From the NCBI GenBank assembly GCA_015478945.1, contig JABUQX010007442.1, positions 1-64,000 on the forward strand: a DNA stretch of 64,000 bases, given 5' to 3'. Of this stretch, positions 13,730 through 27,900 are shown one piece after another. The translations under genes were made by a program, and so were the position numbers. The first letter of the stretch is position 1, and each line of letters starts with the position of its first letter. The DNA is from Trachelipus rathkii. Taxonomy: Eukaryota > Arthropoda > Malacostraca > Isopoda > Trachelipodidae. The notes below the pieces were generated by a model. That model made no database searches, was not told where the DNA came from, and saw nothing but the letters and a program-made list of their open reading frames with translations.

Positions 13730-14206
13730 AATTTTTTTCTCACATTTCAAATTTATTCGTACTTTTTCAAGTGGCGAAAATTTAGATGAAGCTTTTCTGC
13801 TTTATCTTTTTAAGTCTTCCGCTAGGTATCGATGAACCGCCTGGATCATTACTTATCATTATACCGAAAAATGAAAATTTACTTACGCCCATAGATTAGA
13901 ATTACTCTTTGGAACAGAGTAGGAAGGAAAATTTCCAAAATAATTTAATTCATTGTAGATTAAAACTAATGTAGTTTGTTTTTCTTAAAATTTATTTTAT
14001 ATCCAGTTTTTTTTTAATTTAATGGAAAATTGTAATGATTTTAGTAGTTTCACCAATTTTATTTTCTATTTTATTTCAAAAAAAAAATATTCAGGTAGGC
14101 AGCTTACGGCACCCTACCTACTCTAGGTATTTACTCCGCGCCCTGAAATATATTATATGATATTATATTATATATCCTATATATATATATATATAGTTAT
14201 ATATAC

Positions 14207-14237
<31 letters not shown>

Positions 14238-14292
14238 TACTATATATACTTATATTATATCACTATATATATAATATATATATATATTATAG
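13730..14292. other. Unique DNA then (TA)n array
   Basis: AT-rich unique sequence to about 14140, then TA-type repeats at 14150-14292. No gene recognised. Confidence 0.7.
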
Positions 14293-14649
14293 TGGCTATA
14301 GTGTATTCAAAGATTTGAATAATAAAAAATGATAACACTGCATAACACGTATTTTATTGAATGCAATCTGACACTTGATTCTAGGTGATTTTGGTGCGCT
14401 GATCACGTTTTTGTAGTGGTTTTGCTCTATGAGGTCCTGTTTTTTGTAAAAAGTCTATGGCCCATTTTCAAGGTTTTTCAAAATCAGGGTATGAAATTTT
14501 GCCATCTGGTAATATTTATTTCAACACACACATGAATAGAAATAGTTCAAACTATACCAGTATGACATAAATATTCTAGAAATACTTTTATGCTAACATA
14601 AAGTTAAATTAAAAAAACGTTTAATTTTGCGCAAAAATTTCCTTTAACT
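14293..14649. other. Unannotated unique DNA
   Basis: About 360 bp of ordinary AT-rich sequence between a TA array and the A/C-rich block; nothing recognised. Confidence 0.5.
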
Positions 14650-17600
14650 AGATTTCTAGCATGCTAACTAGTTTTAACTAGGTCTCATTTCAACATTCTT
14701 ACCAATACAACCTTTATACTTATCCTGCGATTATGAGGAGTTCACGTTTTCAGCACCAAACCGCCCTCAACTATATAAATCACTAACCGAACTTCAATAC
14801 TAGCACTTTCCGCAAAATCCACTCCAGTAATAGTTTGGAACAAGCCCTCAGACATGATAATATCCAAACCAAATTTACCGAAAAAAAGGAAAAGCCGCTC
14901 TGATCCTAATCTAACTAAACGCCAACTGTAGCTCTCACGTTAATTTAACAGATCATTCTAACTCTCAAGTAATCGTTTTTGAAACCCTTCTGCAACTCAC
15001 TATCTTAGATCATCTGGCAACTCACTCCGATCGCCAATACGCGCTCTCTTGCATGAAGTCTTTAACTGGCGAATATACAATCACTATCAAAAAAACCGAT
15101 TTATAGGTGATTTTCGCTAACTTAGAACTAGGGAGAAGACCTTGAGAAGTGATCGGCGCTTAAAACATAGCCAAAGCATTTTGAGACCGAGTTTATCGCA
15201 CGCATCAAACGCTCTCAACCTCCCCTCCTTTGAAGGTTCCTCGCTTATCTCAATAGCCTTACTCTATATCTTGTAATTATTTCAGTATCTCGCAAGTATC
15301 TAGGCAAGTATTTATTGAACTTAGATAAAGAACGACTCTTCCTTCTCTTTATCCTGTCAATAGCTGCGTGAGTTCCTAACAGCGACGTTTCAGCCTCCGT
15401 CTATATCATACCTCACTTTAATATCTCAACTTATTCAATAATAGACTTTCCCTCACCATGCACCTCATAACTCATAAAATCCAACTAGTAATATATTTCA
15501 ACGAATGAACTCGACCCTTCATTCTTTAACTCATATTTCAATTTTCTTACATGTCCAACTCAGATATAACTTATCGAAACTGGCCCTCTTCGCTTAATCT
15601 TTCCGATAATTTTATTTCTCATCTAAATGGAAGAAATAACTTTGTAAATTCAATTACTTAAAACCCAAAACTTTAACAAATCTCCTTCTCTCCAAAAATA
15701 CCTTCTAACTTTCATGTCTCTTCCGACTCGATGTTTCTCTCGTAACTCCTGTTGACAATATAAAAACATCATTGGCCTCCTATTTTATTAACATGCAACA
15801 AAAAATAAATCTTAGAAAAAAACCTCACATCACAACGTTGCTAGGGCGGCCCAAAAGAACTGGGAAGTCGTCTTAACGGAGACTTATCCTCCTATCTCCT
15901 GAACTGACCTACGAATTCTGACCTTTAAGAATAATAACAAAAAGGTCTTCATCTCGACCCAATGTTAAAATGGAAAATACTGCATTCTACATAATATGAG
16001 AGGAGGGGCTCGTGCGTTTCACAAACCGCTAAGAACGACATATAAATTTAAACAGAAGGGGGGCGAGTCAACCGCAAAAAAAGAACAAAACTATAATAAT
16101 TAAATAAACTGTTAATCTTGAACTTCTCCATGTTCACTTGACCCGAAAATCTATCTCTTTGCGTAAAAAGCAGGAATGTTACAGGCTATAATCTCTTATC
16201 CTTAATAGGAAATACCGCAAGCGGCAAAGATGCGTTCGAGGGAACATTAACACTCGAACAAGTAACCAACCACAACTTATACGACGCCTTCGAATAGACC
16301 ACAATAGTTATAAGCTGTGTATCTGCGCACGAGGTATAATTGTTGTAAACCATGGTTACACCAGGCCTCAGTTTGCAATGTGGTGCTTACCTTACTTTCG
16401 ACACCAACCACCAAATCATGTTTTTAATGGAATTCTTCTCCAAATCTACTTGTTATTTTCCATACTGAATGTTAATCCCCCAACTCTTAAAGCTACATGC
16501 GTATATGCTTACATGACGTAATTTCGCTTAAGAGACAAGATGTAATAACACTTTCAAGAGAGTAAACAACCAAACCCCACTTGAATTAGGAACTCGCCTT
16601 GCCCTGAGTAAGAGTGGTAGACAACTGTCTTAAAAAAAAAAAATCCGATAATTGAAATGCCATATATGTGGCCGAATGACAACTGAATCTCCATTCACCC
16701 ACCATCCAAAAAACCACTTTCCATTCAGATCATATTCCCATGAGCAGAAGAAATAAACGACACTTAACTTTATCAACACTTCACCCATCCCAGAGACGAT
16801 CATAGTTCCCGACAACCCAACACAAGATTAGTTGACCTTATTCAAACTTAAAAATTTTAACTTTAGACTTTCACGTAATACCTCACACAAACACAAAATC
16901 TCAACCATACGAAATTCCGACAACAACAATACTAAATCAACAGAATAGCGAAAATCCTCTTCTAATCCCCTCTCATTCCCAATATTCACACAGCACAAAC
17001 ACAAATACAAGCAATTTTCACACCTACAACCAAACTCATTTTCACCGAGATGCCTTTCATCTTATGTTTCCATCACAGCGAGCAAAAAACAAATTTTGAG
17101 CACTTTTGACATAAATAACATCCAATATCAAACCTCTAAAAACTCTACTTCCATCTCAAACTCAACATTATATTCTTCTGACATTATATAAATACATAAA
17201 ATACAGATCGAAGATTCCTACATTTACGCCGAAGGAAAGAAGAACGCAAAGTACTGCCATCACGACCTTCTCCGATTGCCTTAGCATTCCTGCAAAAGAT
17301 TAAGCTCGAGTACAGACCCCACGTCAAGCACCCAACCAAACTACCCCACACCCTCCCAATTAGATACCAGCCTTCTACGCCAGACATACGATAATGACCG
17401 GCAATATTTCTCCCCTACACGTCTGGATTAAAAGAACTAGTAAATGAATCTGCTAAATGTGTCTAGAAGAGGGTGGTGATATAAGTATTGTTTTTAATAC
17501 ATTTGGACACACAATCGCAATAATCACCACGTTTTTTGTAATCTGAACCGGAACGCACGCCCACTCATACGCACCACCCGAAGAGGGAGGTATGAGAAAC

Positions 17601-18780
17601 ATGTGAATATGAACGAACAATAAACAAGAAAGCGCAACCATTAGCCACTGGAATGTCATACATACCAAAAGCAAAAAAATTGAATTAAATAATACAACCA
17701 CTATATATATTATAATAACCACTACATAATAAATATATATACACAAATAAAAATATAATAGTTATATATATATAAAATATATAATATAATATAATATAGA
17801 AATATATAATATATAAAAATAACTATAATCATGATATAAATTGATATATAGTATATATAGATTAATAAATATAATAATAAATAAAAAATATACCTAACAA
17901 GATAATAAAAACATCACAATATATCCACTAAATAAAATCTACCTATATCACAACCCCATAACTATATAACATAATATAAACAATACCATATAAATATATA
18001 TACCCACTATATATATATAAAGTCAATAACCATAACTAATAACATAATCATATAAACTAAATTCCATACAAAAAACTACAATGTATAACCTATATAAAGT
18101 ATATAAATATATTATATATATATATATATATATATAAATATATAAATAAATAAAAATTATCATATATATAATAATGTATAAATAGTATTATAATTATTTA
18201 TTATTAAATATATTACATATCTATTAATATATATATATTGATGATAATTATATAGTTATATTATATATTATAATTATATTATAATATAATAATATTATAA
18301 TATTATTATTGAGTATCTTAAATATATTCAAAATTACTTTAATAAATTTGGTTCAATTAATCGACCAAAATAATCTGCCGGAAAATTTAGACGATGACAC
18401 GATGACTATGCAACAGTGAAAAAAAAACACCACCATGTTAAACCGATTCCTGAAACCGATTGACGAAAAATGACAAACGATGAACCACAGATTAATCGAA
18501 ATAACCCATAACACAAAATACATAAAAAATACTTATAACTTATAAATACAACAACACTACCCCCCACCCCAAAACCTAACCCCACCACACTATACACCCC
18601 TAGCCTAAACCCAAACTAGATAACTATAGTAAACACAACCCACTACACACAACACTAATAAATAATTATAAAATAATTAATATATAATATAAAAGGAAAA
18701 TAAGATAAATTAAATAAAAAATAATATAATAAAAAACCTTTCCCTAAATTATTGAAGTCTAATATAAATAAAATATAATA

Positions 18781-19375
18781 TATGATAGCGGACGCTAAGA
18801 CTTTTATAACGCAGAAGCAGAAGCGATTTGCGACAAAAAAGATAATCGTGCCCAACAAAATTTATATGCAGCAAAAATTGGCCAAAAAAGGCATAGGTAA
18901 TTTAACAACCATATTTAAAAGGGGCTCGAGAACACCGCATGGAAGATCGAAGATAAGTAAGGAAGGACGTTTTCATTACCCCGGAGGGGGGCAATTACTC
19001 CCCCCTCCCTAGTACCCCCCCTGATAGTCCACCTAAAGAGGCCGAAGAGACACCCGCGATTTTCCTGGACCATCGACGTCACTACGCCAAGATAGTACGG
19101 CGATTCGTATGTTACAACATTTTTTGAACACACCACCACCGAAACAAATTTCTATAACACTAAAAAAAAACTTTTCGAACACTATTGTTACCCTAAATGT
19201 CAACAATCGCAACTCATTACAGCATTTAACATTTCTAAATTCATCACACATAATACTCGAAAATAATATTGCAAATAACATTAAAAAGTTAACCAAATCA
19301 CATATGAACATAATCGATAAATGTAACACTTTACAACAAAATGCATTTCTGCAAATAAGGACCTAATAATTTACG
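18781..19375. other. Balanced island with unidentified open frames
   Basis: About 590 bp whose composition differs from the A/C-rich DNA on both sides. The + strand has frames of 76 codons (18782-19012, KQKRFATKKIIVPNKIYMQQ, then Gly/Pro-rich) and 85 codons (19109-19366, Asn/Leu/Ile-rich). The minus strand has a 98-codon frame over 19033-19329. I cannot tell which, if any, was coding, and recognise no domain. It looks like an insertion. Confidence 0.35.
18983..19021. other. Perfect 9-bp hairpin with G-quadruplex-type runs
   Basis: GGAGGGGGG at 18983-18991 pairs with CCCCCCTCC at 19000-19008 across the loop CAATTACT. On the minus strand the runs complementary to 19000-19005, 19007-19009 and 19015-19021 give closely spaced G-tracts that could form a quadruplex. 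Confidence 0.7.
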
Positions 19376-22300
19376 GAGTTAAAAATATAAATTATAGTTT
19401 TAATTTTTTTAACTAAAACAACTGAATAAGAAAGCTACTTTTTTTTTGTTCTTAATTTCATGTGTTATTTTATTTATATTTTAAATACTTAAACAATCTA
19501 TTCACAGAATTAAAAATAAAAACTCTGATCATTAACGTATTAATCATTAATCTCGACTATATAAATCCCACCAATCACACTGCAGTCTAAATCCCACATT
19601 CAAAACCAATCACTACGCATCAGGCTAAGAAACTACAAACCCTCTATCCAACTATCAGGCTACTACTAAGAAGAATTAAAAAAAAGTATATAAATATAAT
19701 ATAATAGATGAAATAATAATATACTATAATAAAAAGAACCAAAACAACACAAACAACAAATACCAATAATAAACTAACACTTAAACTAAATAACAACCAA
19801 AAACAACTACCTATATATATAACCACGTATTATAATAGATAATTACATTACAAAACAAACACAAACTATAAAAAAGCAAACTGAAAATAAGTCAGACTAC
19901 TACTATAACACAGCAACAATAATAATAATGCCACCACAAAACATTAACTATATAATATACAACACAACAACAGTAAAACAAAGAAAATCATAATATAAAC
20001 TCAAAAGAACGGCCAGGCTCTCTTATACTGTTTCTATTATTTCATTAAAGTTTACATAAAAATATAACATCGATTAAACTTATGACAGTCACAACAACTA
20101 CTTAATCTATTATCTAACACAAAAACTTTATTAAACGATATATAAAATAACACTCACCCACCCTACACAAACACCTAACCCCACAACAACAGCCTACAAT
20201 AATACCACACACAAGACCTCACACAATCACTAAAACAATACACATACTCACACACACAACTAAACATCAACAAAACAACTTATTACTTCCAAATCAATAT
20301 TTTGAATAACGACTTTTAGTTGCATGTAAACAACAACAACAACAGACAAAAACCAGAAGTAAATTCAAATCACTATAACAAACAACAAACAAACATAACC
20401 AACAGACAAAACTAAATGTGAAATCGAGATAAAATTGCACATACAACCTATAACCAAACACCCACTATATTAAATACTAGTAATAAACCTATATATAAGG
20501 AAAACATTAAATATATACAAAAAAAGTTAATAAAAGCAGGAAAAATAAATAAATAACGCACAAACACATTAAAACATAAATACATAAACAAAACCAATAA
20601 AAAAAATATAACCAAATATATAAAAAAACCTATCTAACACCCCGAACTACTACATGACATCATTTAAGAATATATATAAATGAACATAGGAAATCAATAT
20701 TTAAATAAACAAAATCATACCACAGAGATTACAAATTCCCCAATACTAAATATATATACATAGAAATAAATAAACAGTAATATTATAGTAATATAGAGTA
20801 ATATATAATAATATGAAACAATAAATATATATAAATAATAATAATAAATATATAGGTAATATATATATTAATAAACTTAATAACTCACAAAGAATCAGCA
20901 AACATACCTCTAATTTTATATAAACGTTTCGAAGCAGACGTGACTAATCCACCATCTCAGAATTAAGTCTTAACAAAAGAAAATAAATTTTATTTGTTAT
21001 AAAAATATCGATGTATGTTTATAAATAAATTATTATTTAAAATGTTAACAGAAATTTCAAAAAATAATAATACATTTTTCCCAATACAATAAAAAATATA
21101 TATTATTTTATTTTTTATCCTTAACCCAAACCTTTGTACCCATACGTCATAAGCAATATTTTTAGAATTTAATACCCTAAACATTAAACCTCTCTTATCC
21201 ACCGACAACTATTTAAAAACCAACCCCAAACCAACAATGCAAATACCAAAACAGACGACAAACAACGGTAACGACCATCAACCTAACCGTACTATACCAC
21301 CAGGGGAACACCGAAGGAGATAAAACCATACATAATATGAATCCACCAAGAGGTTGAACAAAAGTCTAAAACAAAAATATACAAATCAGAATTATACAGT
21401 AAGACGACAACATAACCCGATTCAAAGAATTATGTAAAATCGGAACACCTACAAGATCATTATTAAATCACACCAAGCAACACCGTTACTATAAGTTCAA
21501 ATACAAGGATTTTATATGTATGATATGAAGATAACTGGCTTTCAAAGTCTGGTCAGACAACGAACAAGCACAACCACACCAAAACAAAATAGTAATTTAC
21601 CAAACAAACCGAAACCCACACACAACCCCACACCAACCTCCACCACCATCCACAAGATCCCAGTTACATGCCAATAAGATAAAACGCATGCCAAGGATTT
21701 ATGTAACATCTCAATGAGAAATTAATAGTAGAAAAAGTAAAGAAGAGTATGCAACATGGAAGATGTTTATCTGAAAAGGAAAATAAATGAAGAAAGATTG
21801 CGTAAAATTATAAGAACTACTATACAATAACAAAATGATTTGTCAAACAATAAAAATATGGTATAAATAAACAAAATAAAAAAAAATATTTATAAATTAG
21901 AAGAAATAATTTTAATTTAACTAAAAAAACCAACAAATATAACTTAATATAATCCATAAACTAACTAACCATAACACACGCCATGCAACAAGATGACAAC
22001 GGTGAACATAACAAAAACAAGAAAAAAAACAACATAAACCTCATTAAGAACAACTTCAATTCTTGAAAACCAAAAAACAGAACCCAAAAAAAAGATAGAA
22101 AGCTATGTTACGAAAAAGACCAAAAAAAAGACCAAAGAAAAGAATAAACCAGAACAAGAAATTTTTGGATTTTAGATAAAGCCACCATAAACCCTGCCCC
22201 AAAATCAACTCCCCCCCCACCACCTAACACGCAAACCCTCAATAGGAAATGTAACCATTATAATAAATACTTGGAAAAACATCAGTCTAAAAAATAGAAT

Positions 22301-23099
22301 AAACCACCTCGAGTAATCAAGAAAAACAGCTCCTAGGCAATGAAAAGAACCGAAGAACAGCCACACCCACCAATGCAATCCGCCCAAGAACAAATACCCA
22401 TGTACAAAGCAAAAGAACACACAAAAACAACAACAACATCAACCAAACCACCAACCAATACTAAAAACTAATAATTGAAGTCAAACCGAAGAATTTAATA
22501 GAAAAACATATGTAGAAAATGAAAGAAATTAAACCAAACTCTAAATAATAATAAGAAAAATGAAAAAAATAAAAGGAAAAGAGGGAAAAAAAAATGTCCA
22601 CAAAAGAATATATCAAGGAGAAGAAACAAACGAAGAGTTTAGATAGTATAGGTGTTTATATTCACGAAGACTAATTATATTGTAAATCTGCGAAATTCGA
22701 AGTATTTGATATAGAATCTAAATCAATATAAAATAACACCCAATATCCCCACTCAACAAATCACCACCTGAGAGACCTCCCAATATAAAGAAGACACAAC
22801 AACCACCGTCCAAAATTATAGAATACATCTGAAAAAAACACTTAACGCAAAAGACCACACAAAATCTCCCGACAGTACCCACTCACTATAAAGAGCTTAG
22901 CAATGATGTAAGAACAAACACAAAAATTCACAATAACCAATGTTAAGATTCACTCACCCTCGCGTAACTAAATTCCGAACAAGACAATATCACCAAACTT
23001 CTTCATAAATAGCCGTTTTCTGTAAATAACAACATAACGTATCATGATATGATAGTATTTATGAGAAGAATCAATAACAATTAATAATAGACTCACTAA

Positions 23100-24189
23100 T
23101 CTATTATATATTATAATATTAACCTATTATTATTATTATCTATATTATATTATTATATCTATTATTATTATCCGAAATATCTCTTGTATCTTTAATTTTA
23201 AAGCATTAACCCTTATTATTATTATCTATTATTATTATTATATTATTAATATTATAATATAATATTAAAAGGAATTATATTATTATTATATTATTAATTA
23301 TTATTCATTAATAATATATACATTATTGCTTTTATATATGATTCTACTAAGAAATAATAAAGTATAAATATTATTTTATTAGATATAAATTGAATAAGTC
23401 TATTTCTACCTTTTTAATAATTATATTCATTACTTTATATAAATTATAATATTTATATATTTACTATTATTATCTATATTATTAATTAATTATATATTAT
23501 TTTTATTATTAATCATATATATAATTATTCATTAGCGAATAGAATTTGAATTTAGAAGGATAGGTAGGAATTCCGAAAACTCCAGAACTTTTTCTGTAAA
23601 ATCTGTTTCCAAAGATACAGGTATTTATTTCTTGGATGGATCAATACAATTTTTAAATGAATCCACATTGTATTGTAAAAGAATATAAAATATATGAAAA
23701 TATGTAAATATATGAACTTTAGAAAGTTTTATTTAGTTGAAAAAACGTTTGAATTTGAAGATGGGAACGACTTCAACCGCAAAAAATTATTAACTTATCA
23801 AATGCAAATATAATAAAATTAATAATCGATGCAAACATATTTTTAATTGTTAATGTTCTCAAAATAAAAAACACTATATATAAAACAAAATTGACACTTA
23901 CAAAGTGAAGTACTTAATTAAGTAACTACATTTTAAGTAGGTTCCCAAATAAAGAGAAAGCAAAAAAAGAAAAGAAAAAAAAGAGGATTTCCTTAAAAAA
24001 ATAGAACTATGTTTAGTAAGAAAGTTAAAAACAGAAAAAAGGTATCAAAATTTTTACGCTTCGTTCAAAGTGATAATAACTCGGCAGTTATCTTCAAGAT
24101 ACCATTCATTATCCAAATTAAGCTCCCATCTCGCCAAGTAGACATTCGTACTAAAAGTTTATTTTCACTTCCTTGATTCATAATTCTAA
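23100..24189. other. ATT low-complexity and AT-rich DNA
   Basis: TTA/ATT-type low complexity at about 23100-23530, followed by AT-rich unique sequence with no gene recognised. Confidence 0.6.
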
Positions 24190-24215
24190 TAGCTCTCTCT
24201 CTCTCCTCATCTCTC

Positions 24216-24262
<47 letters not shown>

Positions 24263-24979
24263 GCCTCCTCCTCTAACTCTCTCATAATATATATAATATA
24301 TATAGATATATATATAATATAAAATATATATATATAATATATAATATAATAAAAATATAATATATAATAATATAATACATATATACTATACGATATATAT
24401 AGGTAATATATAAATATATAATATATATAATATACGCTAATATATAATATAACTATAATAAATATAAGATATATATAATACACTAAGGCTGACCAAGATG
24501 CGTTTAGGCCCCCGTAATTATAACTATACATGGCGCTTATGCCTAGTGTTACTTGGTTGTGTGGCTTTACAATGCTTAACGAATATAATATATATATAAT
24601 ATAACTATATATATATATATAAATATATAATGTACTATATATATATAATAGTACAATATATATATAATTATATATAATTATACTAATTCTACTCACTATA
24701 TATATACTCATACTATTATATATATTACTATATATATATATATATTTATATATTTATATACCTAATATATAATATAATATATAATATATATATACTATTA
24801 TATATATATATATATAGCTAATATAAAGCTACTTATTATTATATAGTGCTCTTATTAAAATAATAAATATACTAATATATTATAATATAATATATATATA
24901 TATAATATATATATATATATATAATAATAATACATATATATATATACTTATATATATAAATACATATAATATATAAAGA
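24190..24979. repeat. (CT)n then (TA)n microsatellite cluster
   Basis: CT repeats at 24193-24285 pass directly into TA-type arrays (24287-24480 and 24585-24975). About 100 bp of normal composition (24481-24585) sits between the two TA arrays. The long minus-strand Tyr/Ile-rich frame at 24178-24711 is a product of the repeats. Confidence 0.9.
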
Positions 24980-27900
24980 GATCTAGATAAATAATTTTAT
25001 ATATTCTTCATGCTGTTAAGTGTATGCATAAATACAACTATTTTTTTATATAATATCAGATGCATACATTCGAACACAAATCTGCAATTAAACAAGACTT
25101 TGCATACATCCTTTCACTTAAGATGACAATTTATAAATCAATTAATCTTTTCTAAAATATCATATCTGATATGATTATCCATCAAACGAGACTATTACCT
25201 TCACATTTTATAATTTTATGTTGTAAATGATATGACAAGTAAATTATAAGACTTTTTTTTTTAATATCAGAATTAGCATAATTCAGAAATTTTAAAGCAA
25301 AAGCCTAAACAATAAGAAAATTATATTGTATAAAAGAGTCAAATTTAGAAACAAATACAAAAACGTCAATTGCCTCCTTAGCATAGAATTTGCTTCTCTC
25401 TCTCCTCTCTCATTTTCTCACGCACTACATCCTAAATATATATATTATAATAATATAGATATATATATATATATTATATAATATAGGTATATATAATATA
25501 TATATAATATAATAAAATATATATATTAACATATAATATATAATATATAACACACGGTAATATAATACATAATATATTTTCACTATGTAATTTCTCGCAC
25601 AAAAAAAATAAAAAACACAGCTCTCCCCGTAAAATGACGAATTAACATGACTATTACGGATCTCTGACTCTCAATAACAAGTAAAAGAAGGCTAATCTAA
25701 TTAGTAAAATTTAAATCTTAAATTTAGTAGTAAAAACTGAATTAGTAAAATTAAAAGTCCTAACTTAATAAAAGAGTACAAAAAAATTAGCAAATTGTGA
25801 CAAGATAATCATAAATACCAACCTTAGTTTTATTTACTAGGTTTATAACAGAATCGTTATCATGTTTCTGAATAGTCGATGAAATATGAGTAAAGGGAGT
25901 AACATTAAGAACATATCGATGTATAAGAGATGGACCTAGCGTATTTTCCTTTAGGCTCACTGAAGGCACTATATATAACTCGATACAATAAATTATATTT
26001 ACATACCAGCTGATATTAGTTTATAATTGTTTTAAAATATTTATAAGTGAAAAAGCTTTTAATATACCCTCAAATTAGAGAAAGTTAACCTCATAATCAT
26101 ATACTTATAAATTATTTACTTTAGTTTATTTATCCAATACATTAACTGGATATTTTAGTATAGTATATATACAATACATACTTATATGATAAATACAGCT
26201 CAGAGTCAAGATATAACAGTATCTATTCACTTGCTAATGTTAATTCGCTATATTATGAGACTTAGATTAAGTTAAACCTAGTTTTGTACGAACGCTTACA
26301 CTATATTAATAAAGTTATTTCTCAATTATTATTTATTAATCAAACGGTATATATATAAATATATAATACAGATCCTATACCATATAAAATAAGAGTTATA
26401 ATTTCGTATATTTATCTATATAAATATAGTACTGAGAGTTAATTTGAAATGATATATCATATAGTTATATATATTATTATATATTTCTAAATCTTTAAGT
26501 ATCCAAATTTAAAGTTTTAGTATTAAGATACTCATCTAAGTAATATATATATATAACATTATGTATTTATATGTATCTATATATTAAAGTAATACAGTGA
26601 ATACATTAATACATAGTTAATATATTTGTATATATAATACTATATTACTTATAATACTAAATGATTGATGTAGATTATCATAATATATATAATATATATA
26701 TTAATATATATATATAACTGGGTAATTTAAATTATATTTAACTAGTCATAAATAATATATGTTATTTGCTATTATTAAAGTATATATTATAGATTTAACT
26801 ATCTTATTTCATTATTCCTCATTCTCAATTATATATATATATAACCTATTTATCACCTTGAGTGGATCTTTACTACTTTGCAAATATATTGCCAACATCA
26901 TCTAAACATAAACGACAACGATATGTAATCTCTCATCAGAGTTTTATTATACACTATATCCAGCACATCTGCATAGATATATATTTTATTTGAGTAACCA
27001 ATGTATTCTATATTAAAAATTTATATATAGTATAAATACTATATATATATATATATAATATTAATATATATATATATATATATTAATATATATATATAAT
27101 TATATATTATCTTCTATTACTTTTACTTTCCCTACAGAATAGGGGGTGTAGGTGTCAGCAAACACGATAACTACATCAATTAGCACATATTATACAGGTA
27201 GTAGTAAGTAGAATGCACAGTGGTACTTTCTTATTTATAAATATAGTACAATTGAGTTATTTTGATGTAATAGTGGAGCTCTCTTATAGTAGAATATATT
27301 ATTGACCTCTCCCCCCCTTTGTATATAATATACCTCACTTCTTAGATTAGAGAAAAATATATTAATACATATTTGTGAAATCATATTTAATTTACGCGAT
27401 TTAGAAAAACTTGGGTTGGTATCCTTTAGGATAAAGAATATTATGTATTTTTTACGGGGTAAAGGGTTAATGTATAGGTTGAATATTTTTGTTAGAGAAT
27501 GGTGAAAGGATAGTTAAAATACGCTTAGTTTAAGAGACTAAGATGAGGGGTAGCACATTTTTGAGGAGATAGATCCCAATGGATAAATTAATATGAGATA
27601 AGAATTAAGGATATGAGGTGTTAATAGATATAGGAAAAAATTAATAAGGTACTTTTATAACACTTAGAAAAATTAAAAGGGATTTTTTGCTTCACGAATA
27701 CTTAGAATTATTAGGAGTAAATTTATATATTTATGGATGAAGAAAGATTAATTAGTTTATTTTTTGTAAAGGTACTTTGTAAATAGATTTTAATACATGG
27801 GTTAGCGTCTATAATATTATGAGAACATTTTTATATATTTGAGTTTTACACAATAACTATTCTCTCAAAGTTAATCTAATAAAGTAGTTTACTATCTATT

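Larger units (their letters stand above)
14650..23099 (+). other. Strand-asymmetric block: + strand A/C-rich, G-poor
   Basis: From about 14.65 kb, and most strongly at 16.6-22.5 kb, the + strand uses mainly A and C with little G, for example ACAACAACAGCC-like words near 20.15-20.4 kb and 22.0-22.45 kb. Minus-strand frames here are Phe/Val/Leu/Gly-rich and are compositional. TA-type arrays lie at 17760-17800, 18105-18135 and 18220-18300. No gene was recognised apart from the balanced island at 18.78-19.37 kb. Confidence 0.6.

Noticed and set aside
24178..24711. 177-codon minus-strand frame
   Set aside because: Built from CT and TA repeats (Tyr/Ile and Arg/Glu runs).
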